DNA of 64,000 nt from an uncultured Dehalococcoidia bacterium (GTDB lineage Bacteria; Chloroflexota; Dehalococcoidia; Lucifugimonadales; CATQGZ01): NCBI GenBank assembly GCA_958295685.1, contig OY282365.1, positions 62,001-126,000 of the forward strand, written 5' to 3'. Shown here piece by piece: positions 26,619-35,096 of this stretch. The stretch's first letter is position 1. Each line of letters begins with the position of its first letter. A model generated the notes under the pieces. It had not been told where the DNA came from, searched no databases, and saw only the letters and a program-made list of their open reading frames with translations. Made by a program: the position numbers and the translations under genes.

Positions 26619-28957
26619 GTGGGCGTGAGGTATCTCTCCCTTCCCGCGCGCGTTTCGCCGGAGCGGCTGGCCCTGGCGGCGTTCGTGGGCCTGCTCCTGC
26701 TGGCGGCGGGGCTGCGCTTCTATGACCTGCCGGGGACTTCCGTATGGTATGACGAAGCGGTTGTCTCCAATTTTTCCAGCGGCGCCCTCTCCGAGGTAAT
26801 CCCCAAGACTCGTTGCTGTAACTCCTCGCCGATACTGTATCCCCTGGCGCTGTGGGCGGTCCAGAAAGTGGATGTCTCCGCCTTCAGCATCAGGGTCCTT
26901 CCGGCTACGGCCAGCGTCTTGACCGTGGCGGTGATGTTATTCCTGCTGCCCCGCCTCGGGGTGAGCCGGCGGGCCGCGTTTCTGGCTGCGCTGCTGGCGA
27001 CTCTTTCGGTTACCGCAATAGAATACGCCCAGGACGCGCGGGAATACTCCATCGACGCGCTGTTGGCCGTGCTGAGCATAGCGGGACTGCTGTGGTATCT
27101 GCGGGACGGGCGGAAGGTACTGCTCTGCGTTTCGCTGTTCCTCGGGCCGCTGCTCCAGTACGGTCTGGTCCTGTTCGGCGCCGCCGTAATGTGCGCCGCC
27201 GTGGTCTTACCCGCCTCCTCGACTTTGGCGGCGGCGGAAGGGAATTCATACCTAAGCCGGATTCGCAATTGGCTCGAGCGGCGCATCGTCCTGCTCTGGC
27301 CTGCGGCGTGCTTTCTGGCCGGGTGCGCCATAAGCTACGCGGTCACTTTGCGCTATCAGTGGCAGGAAGAGGGATGGGGCTATCTATCGGCTCACTACTA
27401 CCGGGAAGGATTAGATGCGCCCGCAATCTTCGAGTTTTCAATTCATGCGATTCGAAGTTTATTGACTTACCATTTGCCGGAGATTGTTGCCGTATTGGTG
27501 ATTGGGGCTTTGCCCTGATGCTGATAGCATCCCTGAAGCGGCGGCGATTCGATACCATTGCAACCCTGGCCCTGCTGGCCCTTGGCATCGCCCTTTTAGC
27601 CGCACTGCTGACAATTTATCCCCTGGGCGGGATTCGCCAAGTTATCTATCTGGGGCCGATCATCTTTCTAGCGGCCGGCGTCTCCATCCATTGGATGGCG
27701 GATAGTCTGGCCGCGCTTACGCGCCGGGAGTGGCTGGCTCCGACGCTGGCTGTTGCGGCCGCCGGCGCAATAGCCCTAGCCGGGGTAGCTGATATGCGGC
27801 AGGACAGTCCGTATGAGAAAGACCACAACACCGAGGCCATTCTCGCCTTTCTGGAAGAGAATGTGGAGGAAGGCGACATGGTTTACGCGACCATGTATGC
27901 AGCCCCTTCTATGAAGTTCTACCAGGATGAAAAACCGGGCAACTACTACTATGCAAAGGTAGGATGCTGGAGCGCCTTCGAAGAGTGCACCCGGGAGATG
28001 CTCGGTTTAGCCGTCGCGCGCGCCAATGTCCCCAATAGAATATTCCTGGTCCATTGGCGCGGAGTAATAGAATTAATGGAGGGGTTGACACTGCTGGGAG
28101 ACCAAGTTTCAGTTGAGCATGTCATTGCTCCTAGATATCCCAACGATTTGGTTGTCGCTCTGATTGCGAACGTCAAGGAGGCCGTTGAAGCAGCATACAA
28201 GCCGCTCGTATCCGCCTACGAGGGGGTTGTATCCGGCGAACCGGTGATTCGCTCCGACTGGGACGTGTATTTCAGCGAGGACACGCTTACCTACGTCAAG
28301 GAACCGTGCGCCCCGGCCGACGTGGAGGCGTGGTTCTTTCTGGCCCTCTACCCGGTTGACGTGAACGACCTCCCCGACCATAGCAAGCAGTATGGCTTCG
28401 AAAACCTGGACTTCTATTTCTACGGGCGCGGCGTCATACTCGACGGGAGATGTATGGCGACGGTGGCTCTCCCTGAGTATGACATTGCCAGCATCGGTAC
28501 CGGCCAGTACGTGCCCGTGGAAGGCGGTACCAAGCACCTCTGGGAGGGGGAGTTCCTCAATCCGGCTCTGAGAAACGAGTTGATTGCGAAGGCCAAGTCC
28601 GACTACGAGGCGGTCGTATCCGGCGAACCGGTAATCCGGTCCGACTGGGACGTGTATCTCATCGAAGACACGCTGGTCTACGTCAAGGAACCGTGCGCCC
28701 CGGCCGATACGGAGGCGTGGTTCTTCCTCGCCCTGTACCCGGTTGACGTGAACGACCTTCCCGACAATAGCAAGCAGTATGGCTTCGACAACCTGGACTT
28801 CGGTTTCGATCGGCGCGGCGTGATATTCGACGGGATATGTATGGTGACGGCGTCTCTCCCTGAGTATGACATTGCCAGCATCGGCACGGGCCAGTACGTG
28901 CCTGTGGAAGGCGGTTACCACAACTTCTGGGAGGGGGAGTTCCGGCTTGGGGAGTAA
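26619..28957 (+). pseudogene. A2: GT-C glycosyltransferase with a 1-bp frameshift, two modules
   Basis: Colinear with A3 but split over two frames. Frame 1 runs from GTG 26619/26625 to a stop at 27518 after PEIVAVLVIGALP; the rest (LMLIASLKRRRFD onward to 28957) is in another frame. A3 reads GGGGCATTTGCCC where A2 reads GGGGCTTTGCCC near 27508, so one A is missing. The upstream part keeps SVWYDEAVVSN and the membrane helices. Apart from this it looks intact, which points to a recent mutation, a sequencing error, or a switchable allele. Confidence 0.85.
28217..28957 (+). repeat. C-terminal modules of A2 (two)
   Basis: 387-bp unit (28217-28603) and 354-bp unit (28604-28957), in the second reading frame of the frameshifted gene. 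The last unit has DGICMVTASLPEY, a slightly drifted version of the usual DGRCMATVALPEY. Confidence 0.88.
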
Positions 28958-29046
28958 CGGGGACGGCCTGCAGGGCTCCGCGCTGAGCAGTCTGCGGCGC
29001 GCGCTGACGGCGCGCTGCCAGAACATGAGTGCGGGGGAGGGGGGGC

Positions 29047-31767
29047 GTGAGGTATCTCTCCCTTCCCGTGCGCGTTTCCTGGGAACGGCTGGCCTTGGCG
29101 GCGTTCGTGGGCCTGCTCCTGCTGGCGGCGGCGCTGCGCTTCTATGACCTGCCGGAGAGCTCCGTATCGTATGACGAAGCGGTTGTCTCCGATAATTCGA
29201 GCGGCGCGCTCTCGGAGGTAGTCCCCAATACCCGCCGCCGCAACTCCTCGCCTATCCTGTATCCCCTGGCGCTGTGGGCGGTCCAGAAAGTGGACGTGTC
29301 CGCCTTCAGCATTCGGGTTCTTCCGGCTACGGCCAGCGTCTTGACCGTGGCGGTGATGTTATTCCTGCTGCCCCGCCTCGGGGTGAGCCGGTGGGCCGCG
29401 TTTCTGGCGGCCCTGCTGGCGACTCTTTCGGTTGCCGCAATAGAATACGCCCAGGACGCGCGGGAATACTCGATCGACTCGCTGCTGGCCGTGCTGATGA
29501 CAGCGGGGCTGCTGTGGTATCTGCGGGACGGGCGGAAGGCACTGCTCTGCGTTTCGCTGTTCCTCGCACCGCTGCTCCAGTACGGTCTGGTCCTGTTCGG
29601 CGTTGCCGTAATGGCCGCCGCCGTGGTCTTACCCGCCTCCTCGACTTTGGCGGCGGCGGAAGGGAATACATACATAGGCCGGATTCGCAATTGGCTCGAG
29701 CGGCGCATCGTCCTGCTCTGGCCCGCGGCGTGCTTTCTGGCCGGGTGCGTCATAAGCTACACGGTCACTTTGCGCTACCAGTGGCGGGAAGAGGGATGGG
29801 GCTATCTATCGGCTCACTACTACCAGGAAGGATTAGATGCGCCCGCAATCTTCGAGTTTTCAATTCATGCGATTCGAAGTTTATTGACTTACCATTTGCC
29901 GGAGATTGTTGCCGTATTGGTGATTGGGGCATTTGCCCTGATGCTGATAGCATCCCTGAAGAGGCGGCGATTCGATGCCATTGCAACCCTGGCCCTGCTG
30001 GCCCTTGGCGTCGCCATTTTAGCCGCACTGCTGACAATTTATCCCCTAGGCGGGATTCGCCAAGTTATCTATCTGGGGCCGGTCATCTTTCTGGCGGCCG
30101 GCGTCTCCATCCATTGGATGGCGGATAGTCTGGCCGCGCTTACGCGCCGGGAGTGGCTGGCTCCGGCGCTGGCTGTTGCGGCCGCCGGCGCAATAGCCCT
30201 AGCCGGGGTAGCTGATATGCGGCAGGACAGTCCGTATGAGAAAGACCACAACACCGAGGCCGTTGTCGTCTTCCTGGAAGAGAATGTGAAGGAAGGCGAC
30301 ATGGTTTACGTAACCACTTATGCAGCCCCTCCTATCCAGTTCTATCAGGATGAAAAACCGAGCAACTACTACTATGGAGAGCCAGGATGCTGGAGCGCCT
30401 TCGAAGAGTGCACCCGGGAGATGTTCGGTTTAGCCGTCTCGCGCCCCAATGTCCCCAATAGAATATTCCTGGTCCGTTGGCGCCGAGTATGGAGATTAAT
30501 GGAGGGGTTGACACTGCTGGGAGAGCAAGTTTCAGTTGAGCATGTCATTGCTCCTAGATATCCCAACGATTTGGTTGTCGCTCTGATTGCGAACGTCAAG
30601 GAGGCCGTTGAAGCAGCATACAAGCCGTTCGTATCCGCCTACGAGGGGGTTGTATCCGGCGAACCGGTGATTCGCTCCGACTGGGACGTGTATTTCAGCG
30701 AGGACACGCTTACCTACGTCAAGGAACCGTGCGCCCCGGCCGACGTGGAGGCGTGGTTCTTTCTGGCCCTCTACCCGGTTGACGTGAACGACCTCCCCGA
30801 CTATAGCAAGCAGTATGGCTTCGAAAACCTGGACTTCTATTTCTACGGGCGCGGCGTCATACTCGACGGGAGATGTATGGCGACGGTGGCTCTCCCTGAG
30901 TATGACATTGCCAGCATCGGTACCGGCCAGTACGTGCCCGTGGAAGGCGGTACCAAGCACCTCTGGGAGGGGGAGTTCCTCAATCCGGCTCTGAGAAACG
31001 AGTTGATTGCGAAGGCCAAGTCCGACTACGAGGCGGTCGTATCCGGCGAACCGGTAATACGCTCCGACTGGGACGTATATCTCATCGAAGACACGCTGGT
31101 CTACGTCAAGGAACCGTGCGCCCCGGCCGATACGGAGGCGTGGTTCTTCCTCGCCCTGTACCCGGTTGACGTGAACGACCTTCCCGACAATAGCAAGCAG
31201 TATGGCTTCGACAACCTGGACTTCGATTTCGATCGGCGCGGCGTGATATTCGACGGGAGATGTATGGCGACGGTGGCTCTCCCTGAGTATGACATTGCCA
31301 GCATCGGCACCGGCCAGTACGTGCCCGTTGAAGGCGGTACCAACCACCTCTGGGAGGGGGAGTTCCTCAATCCGGCTCTGAGAAACGAGTTGATTGCGAA
31401 GGCCAAGTCCGACTACGAGGCGGTCGTATCCGGCGAACCGGTAATACGCTCCGACTGGGACGTGTATATCAGCGAAGACACGCTGACCTACGTCAAGGAG
31501 CCGTGCGCCCCGGCCGATACGGAGGCGTGGTTCTTCCTCGCCCTGTACCCGGTTGACGTGAACGACCTTCCCGACGATAGCAAGCGGTACGGCTTCGACA
31601 ACCTGGACTTCGATTTCGATCAGCGCGGCGTGATATTCGACGGGATATGTACGGCGACAGTGGCTCTCCCTGAGTATGATATTGCCCGCGTCAGCACTGG
31701 CCAGTACGTGCCCGTGGAGGGCGGTTTCAATCACCCCTGGGAGGGGGAGTTCCGGCTTGGGGAGTAA
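29047..31767 (+). CDS. A3: GT-C type membrane glycosyltransferase with three C-terminal modules
   Basis: 906 residues from GTG 29047, which follows a GGGGAGGGGGGGC purine run acting as ribosome site; GTG 29029 is an in-frame alternative. Membrane helices and the SVSYDEAVVSDNSSG acidic loop match the GT39-like fold. The ~100-residue luminal part ends with VIAPRYPNDLVVALIANVKE, then three modules. It is the intact counterpart of A2. It is predicted to sit in the membrane with the modules outside. The acceptor (protein, polysaccharide or lipid) is not indicated. Confidence 0.85.
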   Translation: MRYLSLPVRVSWERLALAAFVGLLLLAAALRFYDLPESSVSYDEAVVSDNSSGALSEVVPNTRRRNSSPILYPLALWAVQKVDVSAFSIRVLPATASVLTVAVMLFLLPRLGVSRWAAFLAALLATLSVAAIEYAQDAREYSIDSLLAVLMTAGLLWYLRDGRKALLCVSLFLAPLLQYGLVLFGVAVMAAAVVLPASSTLAAAEGNTYIGRIRNWLERRIVLLWPAACFLAGCVISYTVTLRYQWREEGWGYLSAHYYQEGLDAPAIFEFSIHAIRSLLTYHLPEIVAVLVIGAFALMLIASLKRRRFDAIATLALLALGVAILAALLTIYPLGGIRQVIYLGPVIFLAAGVSIHWMADSLAALTRREWLAPALAVAAAGAIALAGVADMRQDSPYEKDHNTEAVVVFLEENVKEGDMVYVTTYAAPPIQFYQDEKPSNYYYGEPGCWSAFEECTREMFGLAVSRPNVPNRIFLVRWRRVWRLMEGLTLLGEQVSVEHVIAPRYPNDLVVALIANVKEAVEAAYKPFVSAYEGVVSGEPVIRSDWDVYFSEDTLTYVKEPCAPADVEAWFFLALYPVDVNDLPDYSKQYGFENLDFYFYGRGVILDGRCMATVALPEYDIASIGTGQYVPVEGGTKHLWEGEFLNPALRNELIAKAKSDYEAVVSGEPVIRSDWDVYLIEDTLVYVKEPCAPADTEAWFFLALYPVDVNDLPDNSKQYGFDNLDFDFDRRGVIFDGRCMATVALPEYDIASIGTGQYVPVEGGTNHLWEGEFLNPALRNELIAKAKSDYEAVVSGEPVIRSDWDVYISEDTLTYVKEPCAPADTEAWFFLALYPVDVNDLPDDSKRYGFDNLDFDFDQRGVIFDGICTATVALPEYDIARVSTGQYVPVEGGFNHPWEGEFRLGE
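30640..31767 (+). repeat. C-terminal modules of A3 (three)
   Basis: Units at 30640-31026, 31027-31413 (387 bp each) and 31414-31767 (354 bp). Adjacent units are almost identical in DNA, so unequal crossing-over can easily change their number. Confidence 0.92.
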
Positions 31768-31784
31768 CGGCCCAAGGCGCACTG

Positions 31785-31931
31785 ATGAAGGGACCGACGT
31801 CGAGCGAGCCGCTGAAGGCGTCCCTCGGTCTCATACTGCCCTGGCTGGCTCTGTTGGTCTGGCTGGCCTCCGGTGTAGTGGAGGGGGATTTGGTCCCCAT
31901 CCTGACAATCCTCCAATCCCGAGAATCCTGA
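31785..31931 (+). CDS. Possible 48-residue membrane peptide
   Basis: ATG 31785 opens a short frame, MKGPTSSEPLKASL then a hydrophobic stretch LGLILPWLALLVWLASG. Its last 15 codons lie inside the 9-bp block of cassette 3. No strong ribosome site is seen and no relative is recognised, so it may be chance. Confidence 0.2.
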   Translation: MKGPTSSEPLKASLGLILPWLALLVWLASGVVEGDLVPILTILQSRES

Positions 31932-32263
31932 TTCAGACAACCCTTGACGACACCGAACCGCTGTGCTAGAGTTTGCCCATGACACAGCCAGCCGTCTCCT
32001 ACAACCAGCCCGCGGCTCCTGAAGCGCCTGTCACAAAGTGTCGCATAGGTGTCGCATAGGTGTCGCATAGGTGTCGCATAGTGTCGCATAGGTGTCGCAT
32101 AGGTGTCGCATAGTGTCGCATAGTGTCAGCCAAAATTGGCCCTCCCAGCTACGAAATGGCTGCGAAATACCCGCAATGCGACACTTTCGCAAAAAATTTC
32201 CCGGCGCCGCCGAGCCCCGGAGGCCCCGGCCGCAAGGACCGGCGCGCCGCCCCAGTCAACGAG
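31893..32263 (+). repeat. Iteron cassette copy 3
   Basis: 9-bp block (31893-31940), promoter (31944-31972), leader frame from ATG 31979 (MTQPAVSYNQPAAPEAP), about nine units of GTGTCGCATAG (32028-32129, spacing 11 bp with occasional 10), core CAGCTACGAAATG (32146-32158), then an inverted TGTCGCAT unit over codons 7-9 of the frame MAAKYPQCDTFAKNFP. A GC-rich tail ending near GCGCGCCGCCCCAGTCAACG is shared with cassette 4. folP starts 127 bp downstream. Confidence 0.85.
31944..31972 (+). promoter_or_regulatory. Cassette 3 promoter
   Basis: TTGACG (31944-31949) and TAGAGT (31967-31972), 17-bp spacer with CGAACCGCTGTGC, nearly identical to cassettes 4 and 5. Confidence 0.7.
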
Positions 32264-32389
32264 GATGACGGTGGCGGCCCACTCATCGGCCCGGCCCTTG
32301 ACAGGCCGAACGCCCGTCCGCATAATACTCGACAGTGAAGCTGGGTCGGTTTGACTGCGGCTGTGGTGAGTGGCATTCAGGAAGGACGG

Positions 32390-33274
32390 ATGTCGGAGCG
32401 CAATCCTGGGGAAGCGCGCGAGCGCGGAGGCCCCGAGGCGATCAGGATCGGCGGCGGCCTGTTTGCGTGGGGGTGCAAGACCTACGTCATGGGCGTGATC
32501 AACGTCACGCCGGACTCGTTCTCCGGGGACGGCCTGGGCAGCGACCTGGATGCGGCCGTGCTCCAGGCGAGGAGCTTTCGGGAGTGGGGGGCGGACGTGG
32601 TGGACGTGGGGGGCGAGTCGACCCGTCCGGGCTCGATATACGCGGGCGCCGGCCCGATCAGCGAGGAGGCGGAGCTGGCCAGGGTGCTGCCGGTCGTCGA
32701 GGCGCTGGACGCAGAGGTCGACGTCCCGATCAGCATCGACACATACAAGGCGGGCGTGGCTGAGAGGGCGATTTCGGCGGGGGCGGACATGATCAACGAC
32801 GTGTGGGGGTTTCTTCGAGACCCGCGCATGGCCCGGTTAGCTGCGGAGACCGGGGTTCCGGTGATCCTCATGCACAACCGGAGCCGGCCGGATTACGCCG
32901 ACCTCGTGCCGGACGTGATGGCAGGGCTCCGGTCCCTGGTGGATGGCGCCGTGGAGGCCGGGGTGGCTCCCGAGAGCATCATCCTCGACCCGGGCATGGG
33001 CTTCGGGAAGACGGCGGAGCACAACCTCGAGATACTGCGGAGGCTGGCCGAATTCCGGTCGCTCGGCAGGCCGCTGCTCGTCGGAATGTCGCGCAAGTCG
33101 ACCATCGGCTACGTTCTGGATCTGCCGGTGGATGATCGGGTGGAGGGCACGGCGGCGGCGGTGGCGCTCTCGATAGCGAACGGGGCCGACGTGGTGCGGG
33201 TGCACGACGTGAGGGAGATGGCGCGGGTCGCCCGGATGTCCGACGCGGTCGTCCGGGGCTGGAGCCGCGCTTGA
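32390..33274 (+). CDS. folP: Dihydropteroate synthase
   Basis: 294 residues. It joins p-aminobenzoate to 6-hydroxymethyl-dihydropterin pyrophosphate in folate synthesis. All family signatures are present: MGVINVTPDSFSGDG, VDVGGESTRPGS, DMINDVWGF, ILDPGMGFGKT, LVGMSRKSTIG and the final VVRVHDV. ATG 32390 has AGGAAGGA upstream; an upstream GTG at 32351 adds 13 residues without family support. It overlaps folK by 4 bp (TTGA), so the two folate steps are coupled. Confidence 0.95.
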   Translation: MSERNPGEARERGGPEAIRIGGGLFAWGCKTYVMGVINVTPDSFSGDGLGSDLDAAVLQARSFREWGADVVDVGGESTRPGSIYAGAGPISEEAELARVLPVVEALDAEVDVPISIDTYKAGVAERAISAGADMINDVWGFLRDPRMARLAAETGVPVILMHNRSRPDYADLVPDVMAGLRSLVDGAVEAGVAPESIILDPGMGFGKTAEHNLEILRRLAEFRSLGRPLLVGMSRKSTIGYVLDLPVDDRVEGTAAAVALSIANGADVVRVHDVREMARVARMSDAVVRGWSRA

Positions 33275-33795
33275 AGCTGTCGGAGGCCTGGCTGGGTCTG
33301 GGGTCGAATCTGGGAGACAGGGCGGCGAACCTCGGCCGAGGTCTGCGGGCGCTGCGGGGCGTTTCGCGGGATGTTCAGGCGTCGAGTGTGTATGAGACCA
33401 CGGCGGCGGGGTTTCTGGGCCAGCCCGCCTTCCTGAACGCGGTCTGCCGCATCTGGACCTGGCTGGACGTCTTCGAGCTCATGGATGAGGCGCGGAGAGC
33501 GCAGAGGGCGGTGAGCGGGGAGAGGTCGTTTCCGAACGGCCCCCGGGCGCTGGACGTCGACGTCCTGCTCTATGGCCGGATGCGCGTTGACACGCCCGGG
33601 CTGACCGTTCCCCATCCGCGGATGATGGACAGGGAGTTCGTCCTCCGCCCGCTGGCGGAGTTGTCCCCCGGCCTGGCGCATCCGGTGACGGGGGAGACTG
33701 TCTCGTCCGCGCTCGACCGGCTGGCCTCCTCGTCGGCCTACTCGCGCCTCAGCTCCGGCGGGAGCAGGTTGGGTATCGAGTCTTCTATGGGGTAG
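33271..33795 (+). CDS. folK: 6-hydroxymethyl-7,8-dihydropterin pyrophosphokinase
   Basis: 174 residues, normal for HPPK, which makes the substrate of FolP. It contains AWLGLGSNLGDRAANL, the FLNAVCRI strand, the metal/ATP signature GPRALDVDVLLYG and VPHPRMMDREFVLRPL. The start is TTG 33271, inside the folP stop. Its last 58 bp overlap the 3' end of the convergent Trm112-like gene. Confidence 0.92.
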   Translation: MKLSEAWLGLGSNLGDRAANLGRGLRALRGVSRDVQASSVYETTAAGFLGQPAFLNAVCRIWTWLDVFELMDEARRAQRAVSGERSFPNGPRALDVDVLLYGRMRVDTPGLTVPHPRMMDREFVLRPLAELSPGLAHPVTGETVSSALDRLASSSAYSRLSSGGSRLGIESSMG

Positions 33796-33923
33796 GCCTC
33801 GCCGCAGGCGGCGCAGCGCAGGCTGCCGCTGACGACCTCGCCGCCCTCCTCTTCGGTCACCTCCAGGGTCAGCCCGCTCCTGCACGTCGGGCACACGAGG
33901 ATGTCCGTAAGGTCTCGCTTCAT
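33738..33923 (-). CDS. Trm112-like zinc-binding protein
   Basis: 61 residues: LTDILVCPTCRSGLTLEV with a CxxC, a second pair in LRCAACGEAYPIEDSIPNLLP. Trm112 proteins bind and stabilise SAM-dependent methyltransferases; bacterial members are often unassigned. A TATAAT box lies at 33964-33959, about 35 bp upstream of the ATG, and GGAGAGG serves as ribosome site. It ends inside folK on the other strand. Confidence 0.88.
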   Translation of the reverse strand: MKRDLTDILVCPTCRSGLTLEVTEEEGGEVVSGSLRCAACGEAYPIEDSIPNLLPPELRRE

Positions 33924-33972
33924 GAGCCGCCTCTCCTGCGCGTCGGGGATGCCGGCCCATTATACAGCGGAG

Positions 33973-34467
33973 CTAGTCCCGGAGGGCGATCTCGTACAGC
34001 GTCCCGAGCAGGTCCGATATGAGGAACACGACTATGCCGAGTATGACGAGCGCGTTGTATCCTGAGAAGGCCCTCAGGACCCTGGCTAGCCTGCCCGAAT
34101 CGTCGGCCCTGTCCGATTGGGCGTATGGCAGCGTCGGGCGCTTCCGGCGGCTGAGGGCGATGACGAACATGAGCGCCGACAGTCCGATCTTGACGCCGAG
34201 CGCCGCTACGTATGGCACGCCCGCGACGCCCGTTGAGAGGCGGTTGAAGGCGAGGACGACGCCGGTCACCAGGAGGACCAGGATGGCCGTGTCGACCACG
34301 GCCCGGAACTCGGCGGCTGCGGCGGCGCTGAGAATGCCGGAGCCGGGCGATCTTCGGAGCGAGGGCCGGAGCACTAGGAGGTAGAAGAGGCTGCCGCCGA
34401 CCCACGCGGCGGCGGCCACCACGTGTAGCCAGCGGGCGACGAGGAGGAACAGGTCTCCGGCGCTCAT
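33973..34467 (-). CDS. CopD-like multi-pass membrane protein
   Basis: 164 residues with four membrane helices. The N-terminus RWLHVVAAAAWVGGSLFYLLVL has the conserved His and W-G-G pattern of the CopD/YozB-like families; further helices lie at about 57-75, 85-103 and 137-158. Such proteins are linked with copper or heme handling. It lies 19 bp downstream of the TlpA-like lipoprotein gene, so the pair may act together in redox maturation. Confidence 0.7.
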   Translation of the reverse strand: MSAGDLFLLVARWLHVVAAAAWVGGSLFYLLVLRPSLRRSPGSGILSAAAAAEFRAVVDTAILVLLVTGVVLAFNRLSTGVAGVPYVAALGVKIGLSALMFVIALSRRKRPTLPYAQSDRADDSGRLARVLRAFSGYNALVILGIVVFLISDLLGTLYEIALRD

Positions 34468-34486
34468 TGGGCCTCGCGGGGCCGTG

Positions 34487-35071
34487 TCACTCTTCCAGCA
34501 GTTCCTGAACGAACCTCTCGATAGTCTCGGCGTCGAGAGCGCCGGTCCACTTCCTGACCACCTCGTGCCGTCTGTTCAGGAACTCGGTGGTGGGGAAGCC
34601 GGTGACTTTGTGCGCGATGAAGATGCTCTGTTCGTTGTTCGGGTTGTCGTCCGGGCCGATGGCATACGTGACCCCCAGCTCGTTCACGAACTTCTGGCCC
34701 TGCTCCGCGCTGTCGACGCCCATGTTCTGGACCCCGATGAACTCCACGCTGCCCTTGTGCCGCTGGAAGACGGCCTCGAAGTCCGGCATCTCGGCGACGC
34801 AGGGGGGGCAGGACGGGAACCAGTGATTCAATACGACGGGCTTCCCCTCCAGGTCGGAGAGGCGCAGCGTCTCGCCCTTGCGGTGGTTCTCGGTCTCGTA
34901 GAGGACGAGCTCGAAGTCGGGGGCGGCGTCGGCGGACCGCGCGGCGCCGGAGCCGCACGCAGCCATCAGGGAGACGGCCAGCACGGCAACGCACGGCAAC
35001 GCCCATCGGCGGAGACGGACACCCCATGCTGGCGGGGGGGCGGTATGTTCCAGCCTGCTCACTTTCGCCAT
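34487..35071 (-). CDS. TlpA/AhpC-TSA type thioredoxin lipoprotein
   Basis: 194 residues. A signal peptide with lipobox VSLMAAC (Cys ~40) is followed by a redoxin fold with WFPSCPPCVAEMPDFE (CxxC) and cis-Pro in TGFPTTEFLNRR. It should sit on the outer face of the membrane and exchange disulfides. A TAGAAT box (35075-35070) overlaps the ATG at 35071; if it is the true -10, translation starts at GTG 35062 on an almost leaderless mRNA. Second such protein in the window (see 13780). Confidence 0.85.
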   Translation of the reverse strand: MAKVSRLEHTAPPPAWGVRLRRWALPCVAVLAVSLMAACGSGAARSADAAPDFELVLYETENHRKGETLRLSDLEGKPVVLNHWFPSCPPCVAEMPDFEAVFQRHKGSVEFIGVQNMGVDSAEQGQKFVNELGVTYAIGPDDNPNNEQSIFIAHKVTGFPTTEFLNRRHEVVRKWTGALDAETIERFVQELLEE

Positions 35072-35096
35072 TCTACACGATGCCTGCCGCGCCTGG

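Noticed and set aside
30532..31782. Long antisense frames across the C-terminal modules (also 24065-25156, 28109-29026 and 19815-20399)
   Set aside because: They mirror the repeated module in GC-rich DNA, have no start signals and no recognisable domains.
32028..32129. Regular short repeats resembling a CRISPR array
   Set aside because: Units are contiguous 10-11 bp direct repeats without spacers, and no cas gene is in the window.
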